Shown here: piece by piece, positions 8,683-15,965 of the stretch | Numbering within the stretch: position 1 is the stretch's first letter | How the letters are laid out: the number at the start of each line of letters is the position of its first letter | Assembly: GCF_026410925.1 (NCBI RefSeq) | Contig: NZ_CP112972.1 | Location: forward strand, 3,038,001-3,102,000 | Direction of reading: 5' to 3' | DNA from: Halovenus salina | Lineage (GTDB): Archaea > Halobacteriota > Halobacteria > Halobacteriales > Haloarculaceae | DNA: 64,000 nucleotides | The notes under the pieces: model-generated | What the model was told of the DNA's origin: nothing | Database searches by the model: none | What the model saw: only the letters and a program-made list of their open reading frames with translations | Made by a program: the position numbers and the translations under genes

Positions 8683-8988
8683 CTACGTGTCCTCTGTCGT
8701 GGGCTCTTCTGGCGACTCCTCCTCGTTCTCGTCGTCTTCGGCGGGCTCGGGAAGGTCTGCCTCGGCGAGTACGTCTTCGACATCGATACCCTGTTGCTCG
8801 GCGACGGCTTCGAGAAGCACACGCTGTTCTGCCATCTCGCGTTCCATGTCGTCGACCTGCGCGCTCGTCGTCTCCATATCGTCTTGGAGTCCCTGGAGTT
8901 GCTCCATCATCACCTGCATCTTCTTGTAGCTCTCTTCGGCGACTTTCGTCGCGCGCTGGACCTTCTTTGCGGTGCCGCTGATATCCAT
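8683..8988 (-). CDS. Conserved haloarchaeal coiled-coil protein (DUF5798-like)
   Basis: 101 residues from the ATG at 8988 (MDISGTAKKVQRATKVAEE); the open frame continues upstream, but that part is not protein-like. Residues 10-70 form a long heptad-rich helix (KMQVMMEQLQGLQDDMETTS), followed by a very acidic tail (EPAEDDENEEESPEEP). Likely a soluble coiled-coil protein of unknown role. It converges on the DUF5785-like gene. Confidence 0.8.
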   Translation of the reverse strand: MDISGTAKKVQRATKVAEESYKKMQVMMEQLQGLQDDMETTSAQVDDMEREMAEQRVLLEAVAEQQGIDVEDVLAEADLPEPAEDDENEEESPEEPTTEDT

Positions 8989-9131
8989 ACACCACGATAG
9001 CCGGGGAGTCCTGTTGGGTGTTACGGAGCGACCCTCCGACCACCCGCCGCTTTTCTGCTCCGGCGAAGACGACGTTGCACGGACAGAAACACGGAGAAAG
9101 CTATTTAAGAAAACCAAATGAAACCTACAGC

Positions 9132-10034
9132 ATGACTGATAGTTCTCTCCAGTCTCTTCTGGAAGACGAGGCGACGGCAGAGGCGCTGGCAATAGTTCTG
9201 GCACGCGCTGAGGAGGGGAATGGGACGGTCACCTGGCAGTCGGTCAGTGGAGCCGTTCCTGCAGAGGTCTGGGGACAGATAGTCGGTAGTGAGCTGTTGG
9301 TTTCGGTCGGCGACTCGTTTGTAATCGATGACCCACCAGCCCTCAGGGAGGCGCTGAACACTGCCGGTATCGACGTGACAGCCGATATCAGTATCGAGGA
9401 GACGGAGGCACTTCCGGGATGGCGGCTGACCGACAAGGTTGCCGGAGCCGGCGCGCTCGTTCTTGCGACCGGATATCAAATACCCGCTATCAAAAGCAGC
9501 GTCGTGAGTGGGGCAAACATCATGTTTGGGCCGCTCGCGGGAGCCGTTCCATTCTGGATGCTCGTGACGCTTCTGGCGGTTACGGTGGCAGCTATCTCGA
9601 CAGGGGTTCGTCGTCGACTTGTCGATCAACAACAGGTAACAAGTATCAAAGAGAGGCTGAAAACGACCAAAGAGCAGCTTCGCGAGGCAGAGGAGCGCGG
9701 TGACGAGACGGCGGTCGAACGGTTACGCGAGCGACGCGACGAACTGATGCGTTCCCAATTGGGCATACTGACTCACATGCTCCGACCGTTGGCCTGGACG
9801 ATGCTCGTTACGGTTCCCGTTTTTCTCTGGGTCTCCTGGGCTGTGGTCGCTCCACAGTTCGCAATTGGCGCTACGACACCAGCGCTGCCGGTGCTTGGCC
9901 GAATGGCGTGGACTGCACGTGTGCTTGGACCGGTACCGCTCTGGATGGTGTACTACACCCTCAACGTCGTGGTCTCGAATCTCGTGATAAAACGGGCCAC
10001 AAAGAGAGTTACTGACAATCAAGCGGCGGCGTGA
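9132..10034 (+). CDS. Oxa1/EMC3-superfamily membrane protein (DUF106)
   Basis: 300 residues from the ATG at 9132. The first ~95 residues are soluble and look like a small winged-helix-type domain. They are followed by a membrane segment (about 100-120), a second (about 138-160), a long charged coiled coil (KERLKTTKEQLREAEERGD, about 175-210), and then segments at about 222-243 and 265-290. This is the layout of the archaeal DUF106/EMC3 branch of the YidC/Oxa1/Get1 insertase superfamily. It sits 61 bases upstream of the SRP RNA gene, fitting a role in membrane-protein insertion. Confidence 0.82.
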   Translation: MTDSSLQSLLEDEATAEALAIVLARAEEGNGTVTWQSVSGAVPAEVWGQIVGSELLVSVGDSFVIDDPPALREALNTAGIDVTADISIEETEALPGWRLTDKVAGAGALVLATGYQIPAIKSSVVSGANIMFGPLAGAVPFWMLVTLLAVTVAAISTGVRRRLVDQQQVTSIKERLKTTKEQLREAEERGDETAVERLRERRDELMRSQLGILTHMLRPLAWTMLVTVPVFLWVSWAVVAPQFAIGATTPALPVLGRMAWTARVLGPVPLWMVYYTLNVVVSNLVIKRATKRVTDNQAAA

Positions 10035-10058
10035 CCTGAACTGTCTATCGTACAAGTC

Positions 10059-10076
10059 CGAAAGCCCCTTATGGGG
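10059..10076 (+). promoter_or_regulatory. SRP RNA promoter (BRE + TATA)
   Basis: CGAAAG (BRE-like, 10059-10064) followed by CCCCTTATGG centred about 25 bases upstream of the inferred RNA 5' end. The tRNA-Ser gene at 39.8 kb has nearly the same promoter (CGAAAGGCCTTAATCC), suggesting a shared stable-RNA promoter type. Confidence 0.6.
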
Positions 10077-10095
10077 GACGAGATTTAGAGTAAAA

Positions 10096-10399
10096 TGGAC
10101 TAGGTCGGGCGGTTAGGCCCCGCTCGCATACCACAAGTGGCCTTAAGTGGGACCGAATTCCGGGGGCGTGCGGTAGACGGTCGCGGGCCCCGCAAGCCAA
10201 CGTCGAAGCCTCGTCCTTCGGGGATGGAGGTCCGGTCGGCTGTGCCTGCAGGGGCGCAGTAGTCCGGTTAACCGAGGGCAGTCCGCCAGGCGCGGAAGCG
10301 AGCAGCGGACCCTCGGACATCTGTCGCTCGAAGGGCCGCGGGGTGGAGGAGGCACGCGGGCCTACCCGTGTCCGAACGCCGTGCAATCTCGGCAGTCCA
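10096..10399 (+). ncRNA. ffs: Archaeal 7S signal recognition particle RNA
   Basis: The sequence matches the haloarchaeal 7S RNA in many blocks: GGTCGGGCGGTTAGGC near the 5' end, GCAAGCCAACGTCGAAGCC in the middle, and the SRP54-binding helix 8 with CCAGG ... GGAA ... AGCAG (10286-10305) closed by CCGAGGG / CCCTCGG. The ends are set by pairing TGGACT (10096-10101) with AGTCCA (10394-10399), giving 304 nt, the usual length of this RNA in halophiles. With SRP19 and SRP54 it targets nascent membrane and exported proteins. Confidence 0.93.
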
Positions 10400-10491
10400 C
10401 CATTCATACGCGTTCCTATCATTTCTCCAGAGAAGTCACACCAGGCACGGAGACCGAATATTGATACTTCTGTAATCTGTATACCGTTTCA

Positions 10492-12282
10492 ATGAGTTCT
10501 GACCGTGACCGGGTCACGGAAAATATGATTCTGGACAATCTCCAGGACCCGGTCATCGCTGTCGATTCTAGCGGTGATATTATTTATACGAACGAGCGAA
10601 GCAGTGAGGTGCTGGCTACCCGACAGGAGACACTCCTCGACAGCCCATTCTCCCGGCTGACAGAGTTCTTCGAGGAGGGGTTCGAGCAGCTTCGCGATAC
10701 CATCGACATCGTCATCAACGGCGACGTAGACGAACGTCGGGTCGAGCTAACATCGTCACTTCCCCAGGCTGGGGCGGGCCAGAACACGGTGGCTGCCGAG
10801 GCCCGTGTCACGTCACTCACTGTCGAGGACCGGCGTGCCGGCGCAATCGTCGTCTTCCGCGATATCGGCGACCGCAAAGAGACCGAACGAAACATCCGGG
10901 AGAGTGAGCGTCGGTTCCGGACCATGTTCGAGTCCCACAGCGCACCCATGCTGTTGATCGACCCGGATACGGGGGGGATTATCGAGGCCAACGCCGCTGC
11001 CGTCGACTTCTATGGCTACCCCGTTTCGGAACTGACCGAGATGACGATTCAAGAGATAAACCGCATGTCGGAAACGGAGGTAGCACGGGAGCGAACGCGG
11101 GCGAAAGAGCAGGACCGGAACCACTTCGAGTTCGAACATCAACTCGCCTCCGGCGAGGTGCGGACGGTCGAAGTCCACTCGACTCCACTCGATATAGACG
11201 GCAGAGAGCTGCTGTTCTCTATTGTCCACGACATCACCGAGCGCAAGCAGTCACAGCACGAGCTCGAACTGTTCAAGGAGGCTGCCTTACAGACCGGACA
11301 CTCAGTGCTCATCACTGACACCAACGGGGTCATCGAGTTCGTGAACCCCGCCTTCGAGGAGGATACCGGATACAGCAGCGAGGAGGCTGTCGGCAAGACA
11401 CCGGCGATACTCAAATCGGACAAACAGAACGACGCGTTCTACGCGGAGCTGTGGGAGACGATTCTCGACGGCGAGGTCTGGGAGGCCGAACTCGTCAACC
11501 GCCGCAAGTCCGGCGAGCTGTACTACGTCGAACAGACGATTGCGCCGATAACCGACGAGGACGGCGAGATTACCAACTTCGTCGGCGTCCAGTCCGACAT
11601 CACGGAGCGAAAGCTCCGCGAGAAGCGACTCTCCGATTTGAACCGGATACTCCGTCACAACCTCCGGAACAGCCTGACGGCAATCGAGGGGTACACCCAG
11701 TCACTCATCGACGAGGCAGGCCCGGAACACCAGCCGACACTCTCCCGGATTCTGGCCCAGGCGGAGACGCTGGCCGACACGAGCGACAAGATAACCACTG
11801 TCCGGCAGTCGCTCGACAACGAGTACGACATTGATTCGACCTGCAATCTCGAAACGGTCGTGGCGGATGTCGTCGAGGACACTCGCCGGAGCCATCCGGC
11901 CGCCTCAGTCACGGTCGATGTCGAGCCGGTCGACCTGGATATCGACGCCGGGACCTGCTGGTCGCTGCTGGCAGAACTCATCAACAACGCTGTCTCGCAT
12001 CACGACGGCGACCAGCCGGAGGTCACCATCACCGTCGAGACCGGCGAGACGGCTTCGGATCCAGTTCTGGTCCACATCGCAGACACCGGGCCGGGAATTC
12101 CCGAACAGGAGCGCACGGCTATCGAGGTCGGTTCCGAGGACCCCCTGAGCCACAGCAGCGGTATCGGGCTCGCACACGTCCACTGGCTGGTCATCAACCA
12201 CGGCGGCGACGTGACTATCTCCGATAACAAACCCAGGGGGACGGTGGTTACGCTCTCATTGCCCAAGGCTGACACCGTGTAG
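10492..12282 (+). CDS. PAS-domain sensor histidine kinase (soluble)
   Basis: 596 residues without membrane segments. Three PAS domains in a row (about 8-125, 135-255 and 258-378) are followed by an H-box LRHNLRNSLTAIEG with His389, and a HATPase domain (about 480-592) with ELINNAVSHH (N box), DTGPGIP (G1) and GIGLAHVHWLV (G2). The HNLRN H-box is the form typical of haloarchaeal bacterio-opsin-activator-like kinases. No receiver or response regulator is adjacent, so it is an orphan kinase that probably senses a small ligand, redox state or light through a PAS cofactor. Confidence 0.92.
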   Translation: MSSDRDRVTENMILDNLQDPVIAVDSSGDIIYTNERSSEVLATRQETLLDSPFSRLTEFFEEGFEQLRDTIDIVINGDVDERRVELTSSLPQAGAGQNTVAAEARVTSLTVEDRRAGAIVVFRDIGDRKETERNIRESERRFRTMFESHSAPMLLIDPDTGGIIEANAAAVDFYGYPVSELTEMTIQEINRMSETEVARERTRAKEQDRNHFEFEHQLASGEVRTVEVHSTPLDIDGRELLFSIVHDITERKQSQHELELFKEAALQTGHSVLITDTNGVIEFVNPAFEEDTGYSSEEAVGKTPAILKSDKQNDAFYAELWETILDGEVWEAELVNRRKSGELYYVEQTIAPITDEDGEITNFVGVQSDITERKLREKRLSDLNRILRHNLRNSLTAIEGYTQSLIDEAGPEHQPTLSRILAQAETLADTSDKITTVRQSLDNEYDIDSTCNLETVVADVVEDTRRSHPAASVTVDVEPVDLDIDAGTCWSLLAELINNAVSHHDGDQPEVTITVETGETASDPVLVHIADTGPGIPEQERTAIEVGSEDPLSHSSGIGLAHVHWLVINHGGDVTISDNKPRGTVVTLSLPKADTV

Positions 12283-12299
12283 ACAGCTTGCGCTTGATT

Positions 12300-12312
12300 C
12301 GAAACGCTTACC
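12300..12312 (+). promoter_or_regulatory. gatCA promoter
   Basis: CGAAAC then GCTTACC about 27 bases before the gatC ATG, the usual spacing for a leaderless haloarchaeal gene. Confidence 0.4.
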
Positions 12313-12336
12313 GCCGACACGGCACTCCACACCGGC

Positions 12337-12615
12337 ATGAGCAACTCACCCGTCGATACTGACGAGGTCGAGCACATCGCCGAGCTGGCGCGAATCGATC
12401 TCGACGCCGATGAGCGCGACCTGTTCGCCGAGCAGTTCGCGGATATTCTCGCCTCGTTCGAGACACTCGATGAAGTACCCGAGGTCGACCGCAAGCCTGA
12501 CCTGACGAACGTGATGCGCACCGACGAGGTCGAGGGGAGTCTCGACCGCGAGCAGGCGCTTTCGAACGCGCCAGAGACCGAAGACGGGCAGTTCAAAGGC
12601 CCGAGGGTGTCATGA
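12337..12615 (+). CDS. gatC: Asp/Glu-tRNA amidotransferase subunit C
   Basis: 92 residues, normal for GatC. It contains the typical VEHIAELARIDLDADERD start, the FADILASFETLDEVPEVD stretch and the C-terminal VMRTDE. GatC stabilises the GatA-GatB heterodimer that converts Glu-tRNA(Gln) and/or Asp-tRNA(Asn) to the amidated forms. Its stop overlaps the gatA start by 4 bases. Confidence 0.95.
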   Translation: MSNSPVDTDEVEHIAELARIDLDADERDLFAEQFADILASFETLDEVPEVDRKPDLTNVMRTDEVEGSLDREQALSNAPETEDGQFKGPRVS

Positions 12616-13892
12616 GCTACAACGGCTACATCACCGAGCAGCGAATCGAGGGCGACGACGACGGCCCGCTCGCGGGACGGACCGTCGCGGTCAAAGACAA
12701 CATCTCGACGGAGGGGGTCCCGACAACCTGCGGGTCGGCGATGCTCGACGACTACGTGCCGCCGTTCGACGCGACGGTCGTCGAGCGTCTCAAGGAAGCC
12801 GGCGCGACCATCCCCGGTAAGACGAACATGGACGAATTCGGGATGGGAACAACCACCGAGACCTCGGCGTTCGGCGCGACCGAAAACCCCGCGGCCGAGG
12901 GTCACGTTCCCGGCGGCTCCTCGGGCGGGTCGGCGGCCGTCGTCGCGGCCGGCGACGCCGACATGGCGCTGGGGACCGACACCGGCGGCTCGGTTCGCTG
13001 CCCCGCCGCTTTCTGTGGGGTCGTCGGCATCAAGCCGACCTACGGTCTCGTCTCGCGGTACGGTCTCGTTGCGTACGCGAACAGCCTCGAACAGATCGGG
13101 CCAATCGCACCGACCGTCGAGGAGGCCGCCGAACTGCTCGACGTCATAGCTGGGCCCGACGAACGCGACGCGACGACGCGAGACCCAGAGGGCGAGACCG
13201 ACTACGCCGCGGCCGCAGACGGCGACGTGGCCGGTATGGATATCGGTGTGCCGACCGAGCTGGTCGAGGGGGCCGACGACGCGGTCCGCGAGCAGTTCTG
13301 GGACGCTATTGACGCCCTCGAATCGGCCGGTGCGAGCTACCACGAGGTCAGTCTCCCGAGCGTCGAACACGCCGTTGAGGCCTACTACGTGATTGCGATG
13401 AGCGAGGCGTCCTCGAACCTGGCCCGGTACGACGGTGTCCGCTACGGCAACTCAGGCGGCTACGACGGCGACTGGAACGAGAGCTTTGCCGCCGCTCGCG
13501 AGGAAGGGTTCGGTCCGGAGGTCAAACGCCGGATTCTCCTGGGCACCTACGCCCTTTCTGCTGGGTATCACGACAAGTACTACAAGAAAGCGCAGGACGC
13601 CCGCGCCTGGGTTAAACAGGATTTTGACGAGGCACTCGACGGGGCAGACGTGCTCGCCTCGCCAACGATGCCGGTTCCGCCGTTCGAGCGCGGCGAGAGC
13701 CTGGATGACCCGCTCAAAATGTACCTCGCGGACGCAAACACGACACCCGTCAACCTCGCGAACCTTCCGGCTATCTCCGTCCCGGCGGGCGAGACCGGCG
13801 ACGGTCTCCCTGTTGGTATCCAGCTCGTCGGCCCGGCGTTTGGCGAGCGTGACATCATCCGCGCCGGCAGTGCACTCGACGGCTCGGCGTAA
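12612..13892 (+). CDS. gatA: Asp/Glu-tRNA amidotransferase subunit A (amidase)
   Basis: 426 residues, slightly short as in other haloarchaeal GatA. The Ser-cisSer-Lys amidase triad is visible: Lys28 in VAVKDNIS, the cis-Ser in PGGSSGGS (about 103-104) and the nucleophile in GTDTGGSVR (Ser127). GatA releases ammonia from glutamine or asparagine for transamidation; GatB is encoded elsewhere. The pair gatC-gatA is one operon. Confidence 0.96.
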   Translation: MSYNGYITEQRIEGDDDGPLAGRTVAVKDNISTEGVPTTCGSAMLDDYVPPFDATVVERLKEAGATIPGKTNMDEFGMGTTTETSAFGATENPAAEGHVPGGSSGGSAAVVAAGDADMALGTDTGGSVRCPAAFCGVVGIKPTYGLVSRYGLVAYANSLEQIGPIAPTVEEAAELLDVIAGPDERDATTRDPEGETDYAAAADGDVAGMDIGVPTELVEGADDAVREQFWDAIDALESAGASYHEVSLPSVEHAVEAYYVIAMSEASSNLARYDGVRYGNSGGYDGDWNESFAAAREEGFGPEVKRRILLGTYALSAGYHDKYYKKAQDARAWVKQDFDEALDGADVLASPTMPVPPFERGESLDDPLKMYLADANTTPVNLANLPAISVPAGETGDGLPVGIQLVGPAFGERDIIRAGSALDGSA

Positions 13893-13937
13893 CCTGATGA
13901 GGCGAACTGTTAGGTCTCTGTAGCCCCAATCTCCTGT

Positions 13938-14357
13938 ATGCAGGTCACCGACATCATGTCGGCGCCAGCGGTGACCGTCAAGACCGACGCAACACTGTAC
14001 GATGCAATCGCGGTCATGCTCGAACACAGCGTCGGAAGCGCCGTTGTTGTCGACGACTGGATGGTCGGTATCATCACGCGCTCAGACATTCTCAGAGCGG
14101 CGTACGCCGCCGGGTCAGAACTCGATTCGATTCCCGTTACTCGCGGCATGAGCGACGACGTCGTGACGACGAAACCGGACACCTCTGTCCGCCACGCACT
14201 GGAACTCATGAAGGCCCACGACATCAAGAAACTCCCCGTCGTCGACGACCTCGACCTCGTCGGAGTGGTCACGGCGACCGACATCGCACAACACCAGCCG
14301 GAACGCGTCCGGGAGCTGCAAAATACGATAGAGCGCCGTGACGATTGGACGGACTAA
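13938..14357 (+). CDS. Two-CBS-domain protein
   Basis: 139 residues consisting almost entirely of a CBS pair (Bateman module): TDIMSAPAVTVKTDATLYDA ... SAVVVDDWMVGIITRSDILR and SVRHALELMKAHDIKKLPVV ... VGVVTATDIAQH. Such modules bind adenine nucleotides or S-adenosyl compounds and act as sensors. No effector domain is fused. It lies 45 bases after gatA but has no clear functional link. Confidence 0.92.
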   Translation: MQVTDIMSAPAVTVKTDATLYDAIAVMLEHSVGSAVVVDDWMVGIITRSDILRAAYAAGSELDSIPVTRGMSDDVVTTKPDTSVRHALELMKAHDIKKLPVVDDLDLVGVVTATDIAQHQPERVRELQNTIERRDDWTD

Positions 14358-14520
14358 CGCCGGTCTGGGACAGTGAACGGCTCCCACTCCTCGGGTTGCT
14401 TGCGAAGTCCCCGTACGCGCAACTCGCCGTCGGCGTCTTCCGATTCGCGAACCTCGATTCGGCCGTCGACCGCCCGATTTCCGTTGGTCGATATTGTCCA
14501 ATTGAACGAGATACCTCTGT
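14354..14520 (-). pseudogene. Possible C-terminal remnant of a gene
   Basis: On the minus strand a stretch of haloarchaeal-looking coding sequence (NRAVDGRIEVRESEDADG, then GLRKQPEEWEPFTVPDRR and TAG) ends against the CBS gene stop. Upstream the frame degenerates and no convincing start exists. I do not recognise the family. It may be the tail of a gene truncated before the miniature elements arrived at 14659; it could also be a short ORF by chance. Confidence 0.3.
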
Positions 14521-14582
14521 GAGAACCACGGCACAGAAAGAAGGCCCTTGTGACGCAATGAACACGTGGTTGTAGCAGGGTC

Positions 14583-14600
14583 GCGGGCTCTCCAAGCCCG
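14583..14600. terminator. GC-rich hairpin
   Basis: CGGGCT / AGCCCG arms around CTCCA form a compact stem in the otherwise non-coding 14.52-14.66 kb stretch. It has no T tract, so it may be a remnant rather than a working terminator. Nothing else was seen between this hairpin and 14658. Confidence 0.25.
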
Positions 14601-14658
14601 GCGTGCCGAGCTATCCAAGATTTCAAGCCGAAAAACACCGTACTCACGGCCGAGGAAG

Positions 14659-14883
14659 TCATAGTGATTATTGCGGTAATTTTTCGACCTGGTGTAGCGA
14701 ATCGTCGTTTAGGGTCCGATACGGGAGAGAACCGAGAGCATGGCGATAACAACTCATACGGTCGTTCGTGATTCTTTTCGGGACCGGGTCGACATATCGA
14801 TAGTTTCAGGGACTGAAGCAGCCGAATAGTGACGGCGTGGCGGTAAAAAGTCACGAACGACCGTATCACAATAATTACTATCA
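14659..14883. mobile_element. Miniature inverted-repeat element A (interrupted by element B)
   Basis: The ends are TAGTGATTATTG (from 14662) and the imperfect inverse CAATAATTACTA (ending 14880), each flanked by TCA (14659-14661 and 14881-14883). When element B and one TCA are removed, the remaining 107 bp align along their whole length with the reverse complement of element C (33848-33962). The element encodes nothing and should be a MITE moved by a transposase encoded elsewhere. It lies 12 bases beyond the iclR stop codon. Confidence 0.8.
14754..14868. mobile_element. Miniature inverted-repeat element B, inserted in element A
   Basis: Perfect 15-bp terminal inverted repeats TACGGTCGTTCGTGA (14757-14771) and its complement (14851-14865) bound a 109-bp non-coding element flanked by TCA direct repeats (14754-14756, 14866-14868). 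The interior is related to elements A and C (for example GTGGCGGTAAAAAGTC near the right end compared with ATGGCGGTAAAGACTC in C), but its terminal repeats have diverged. Confidence 0.78.
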
Positions 14884-14894
14884 GTTGGGGTCTG

Positions 14895-15647
14895 TTACCG
14901 CGAGTAGAGCTTTGTCTCCAACGTTTCAACTGCCTCGGATATTATCGCCGCCAGCTCTTCGTCCGGAGCCAACCGATATGTCGGCCCTGAGATATCAAGC
15001 GCCCCAAGTACACCGCCGCGAGGTCCCGTAACTGGCACTGCAACAGCCCGCGCACCTTCGATTGACTCCTGATCGTTGACTGCATAGCCACGTTCACGAA
15101 TATCATCAAGGGTCTCAAAGAGCGTTTTCCGATCAGTGATTGTGTTGTCTGTCTCGGCTGGCATACCTCTGCGGTCGAGTATCTCAGTGACCTTGTCCTC
15201 TGGAAACTGTGAGAGAATCGCTTTTCCGGCGGCCGAGTTATGCATATGAAAATATCGGCCGACCTGAAATCCTTTGGTTGAACGATTCGCGGCGAAGTTG
15301 AACAGCGTGATAACACGTCCGTGCTCTTCAACACCGAAGCCCGCTTCTTCCCCAGACCGATCAGCAAGCGTAGTCACTGTTGTCCGGACCGTACCGAACC
15401 ACTCGTTTCGTGTCCGTGCCTGTTCACCGAGATGGAACAGCCTCAGCCCCAGAAGGTAGTGTTCGCCACGTTTGATGAGGTATTCCTGTTCAAGTAGCGT
15501 CTGCAAATGTGCGTGGACCGTACTCGTTGAGCAGTCTAAACAGTCGGCAAGTTCGGTCATACGTGCCCCTCCCATCTCGCTGATAAGATCGACTATCTTC
15601 AGTGACGTGGTTGTTGTCTGGAGACCGTCTTTACTCGAGTCTACCAT
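14895..15647 (-). CDS. IclR-family transcriptional regulator
   Basis: 250 residues, the normal length. N-terminal winged helix-turn-helix (about 12-75: LKIVDLISEMGGARMTELAD, then CSTSTVHAHLQTLLEQEYL) and a C-terminal GAF-like IclR effector domain (about 80-248, with YFHMHNSAAGKAILSQFP and GARAVAVPVTGPRGGVLGAL). It is divergent from nhaC, which is a plausible target. IclR regulators respond to small organic acids or aromatic compounds; the ligand here is unknown. Confidence 0.93.
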   Translation of the reverse strand: MVDSSKDGLQTTTTSLKIVDLISEMGGARMTELADCLDCSTSTVHAHLQTLLEQEYLIKRGEHYLLGLRLFHLGEQARTRNEWFGTVRTTVTTLADRSGEEAGFGVEEHGRVITLFNFAANRSTKGFQVGRYFHMHNSAAGKAILSQFPEDKVTEILDRRGMPAETDNTITDRKTLFETLDDIRERGYAVNDQESIEGARAVAVPVTGPRGGVLGALDISGPTYRLAPDEELAAIISEAVETLETKLYSR

Positions 15648-15654
15648 ACCAAGC

Positions 15655-15671
15655 TATACAAGTTCGGTATA
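15655..15671. promoter_or_regulatory. Dyad upstream of iclR
   Basis: TATAC (15655-15659) and GTATA (15667-15671) with a 7-base gap lie just upstream of the iclR ATG (15647), followed by a run of A residues and a second CTATAC. This probably contains the iclR core promoter and perhaps an autoregulatory site. Confidence 0.35.
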
Positions 15672-15831
15672 AAAAAGTCCGGCTATACAAAAATGGTTGC
15701 GCCAGAAGTGGGTATTTATTGCATGAATAATAATTATAAAATGTTCCACAGTAATATTATTATGGGTCTTACCCGCAGTATACACGAAAGGGAGCGACTA
15801 TGGTTGGTTTGTTCAGTGCCATATTCTTCCA

Positions 15832-15865
15832 TAACTGGACTTTTATATACACCTTTGGCCAGTTA
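15832..15865. promoter_or_regulatory. nhaC promoter: dyad around a TATA box
   Basis: TAACTGG (15832-15838) and its exact inverse CCAGTTA (15859-15865) enclose the strong TATA box TTTTATATAC (15841-15850). A dimeric regulator binding both arms would block or stabilise TBP/TFB. The neighbouring IclR protein is the natural candidate. Between 15672 and 15830 the DNA is AT-rich and I see no gene. Confidence 0.55.
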
Positions 15866-15965
15866 CGTACAAAATAATTCAACCGTGCCAACAATGACTG
15901 ATTTATTTCCGGAAAGCGGCTATTATTGAGGCCATTACTACACATATCGGATGTGTTCCAAACTC

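Noticed and set aside
14659..14883. A structured non-coding RNA instead of mobile elements
   Set aside because: The TCA direct repeats, nested insertion and a third copy elsewhere are better explained by transposition.
15693..15929. 78-codon frame between iclR and nhaC
   Set aside because: It lies across the nhaC promoter and dyad, is AT-rich by chance and gives no protein-like sequence.
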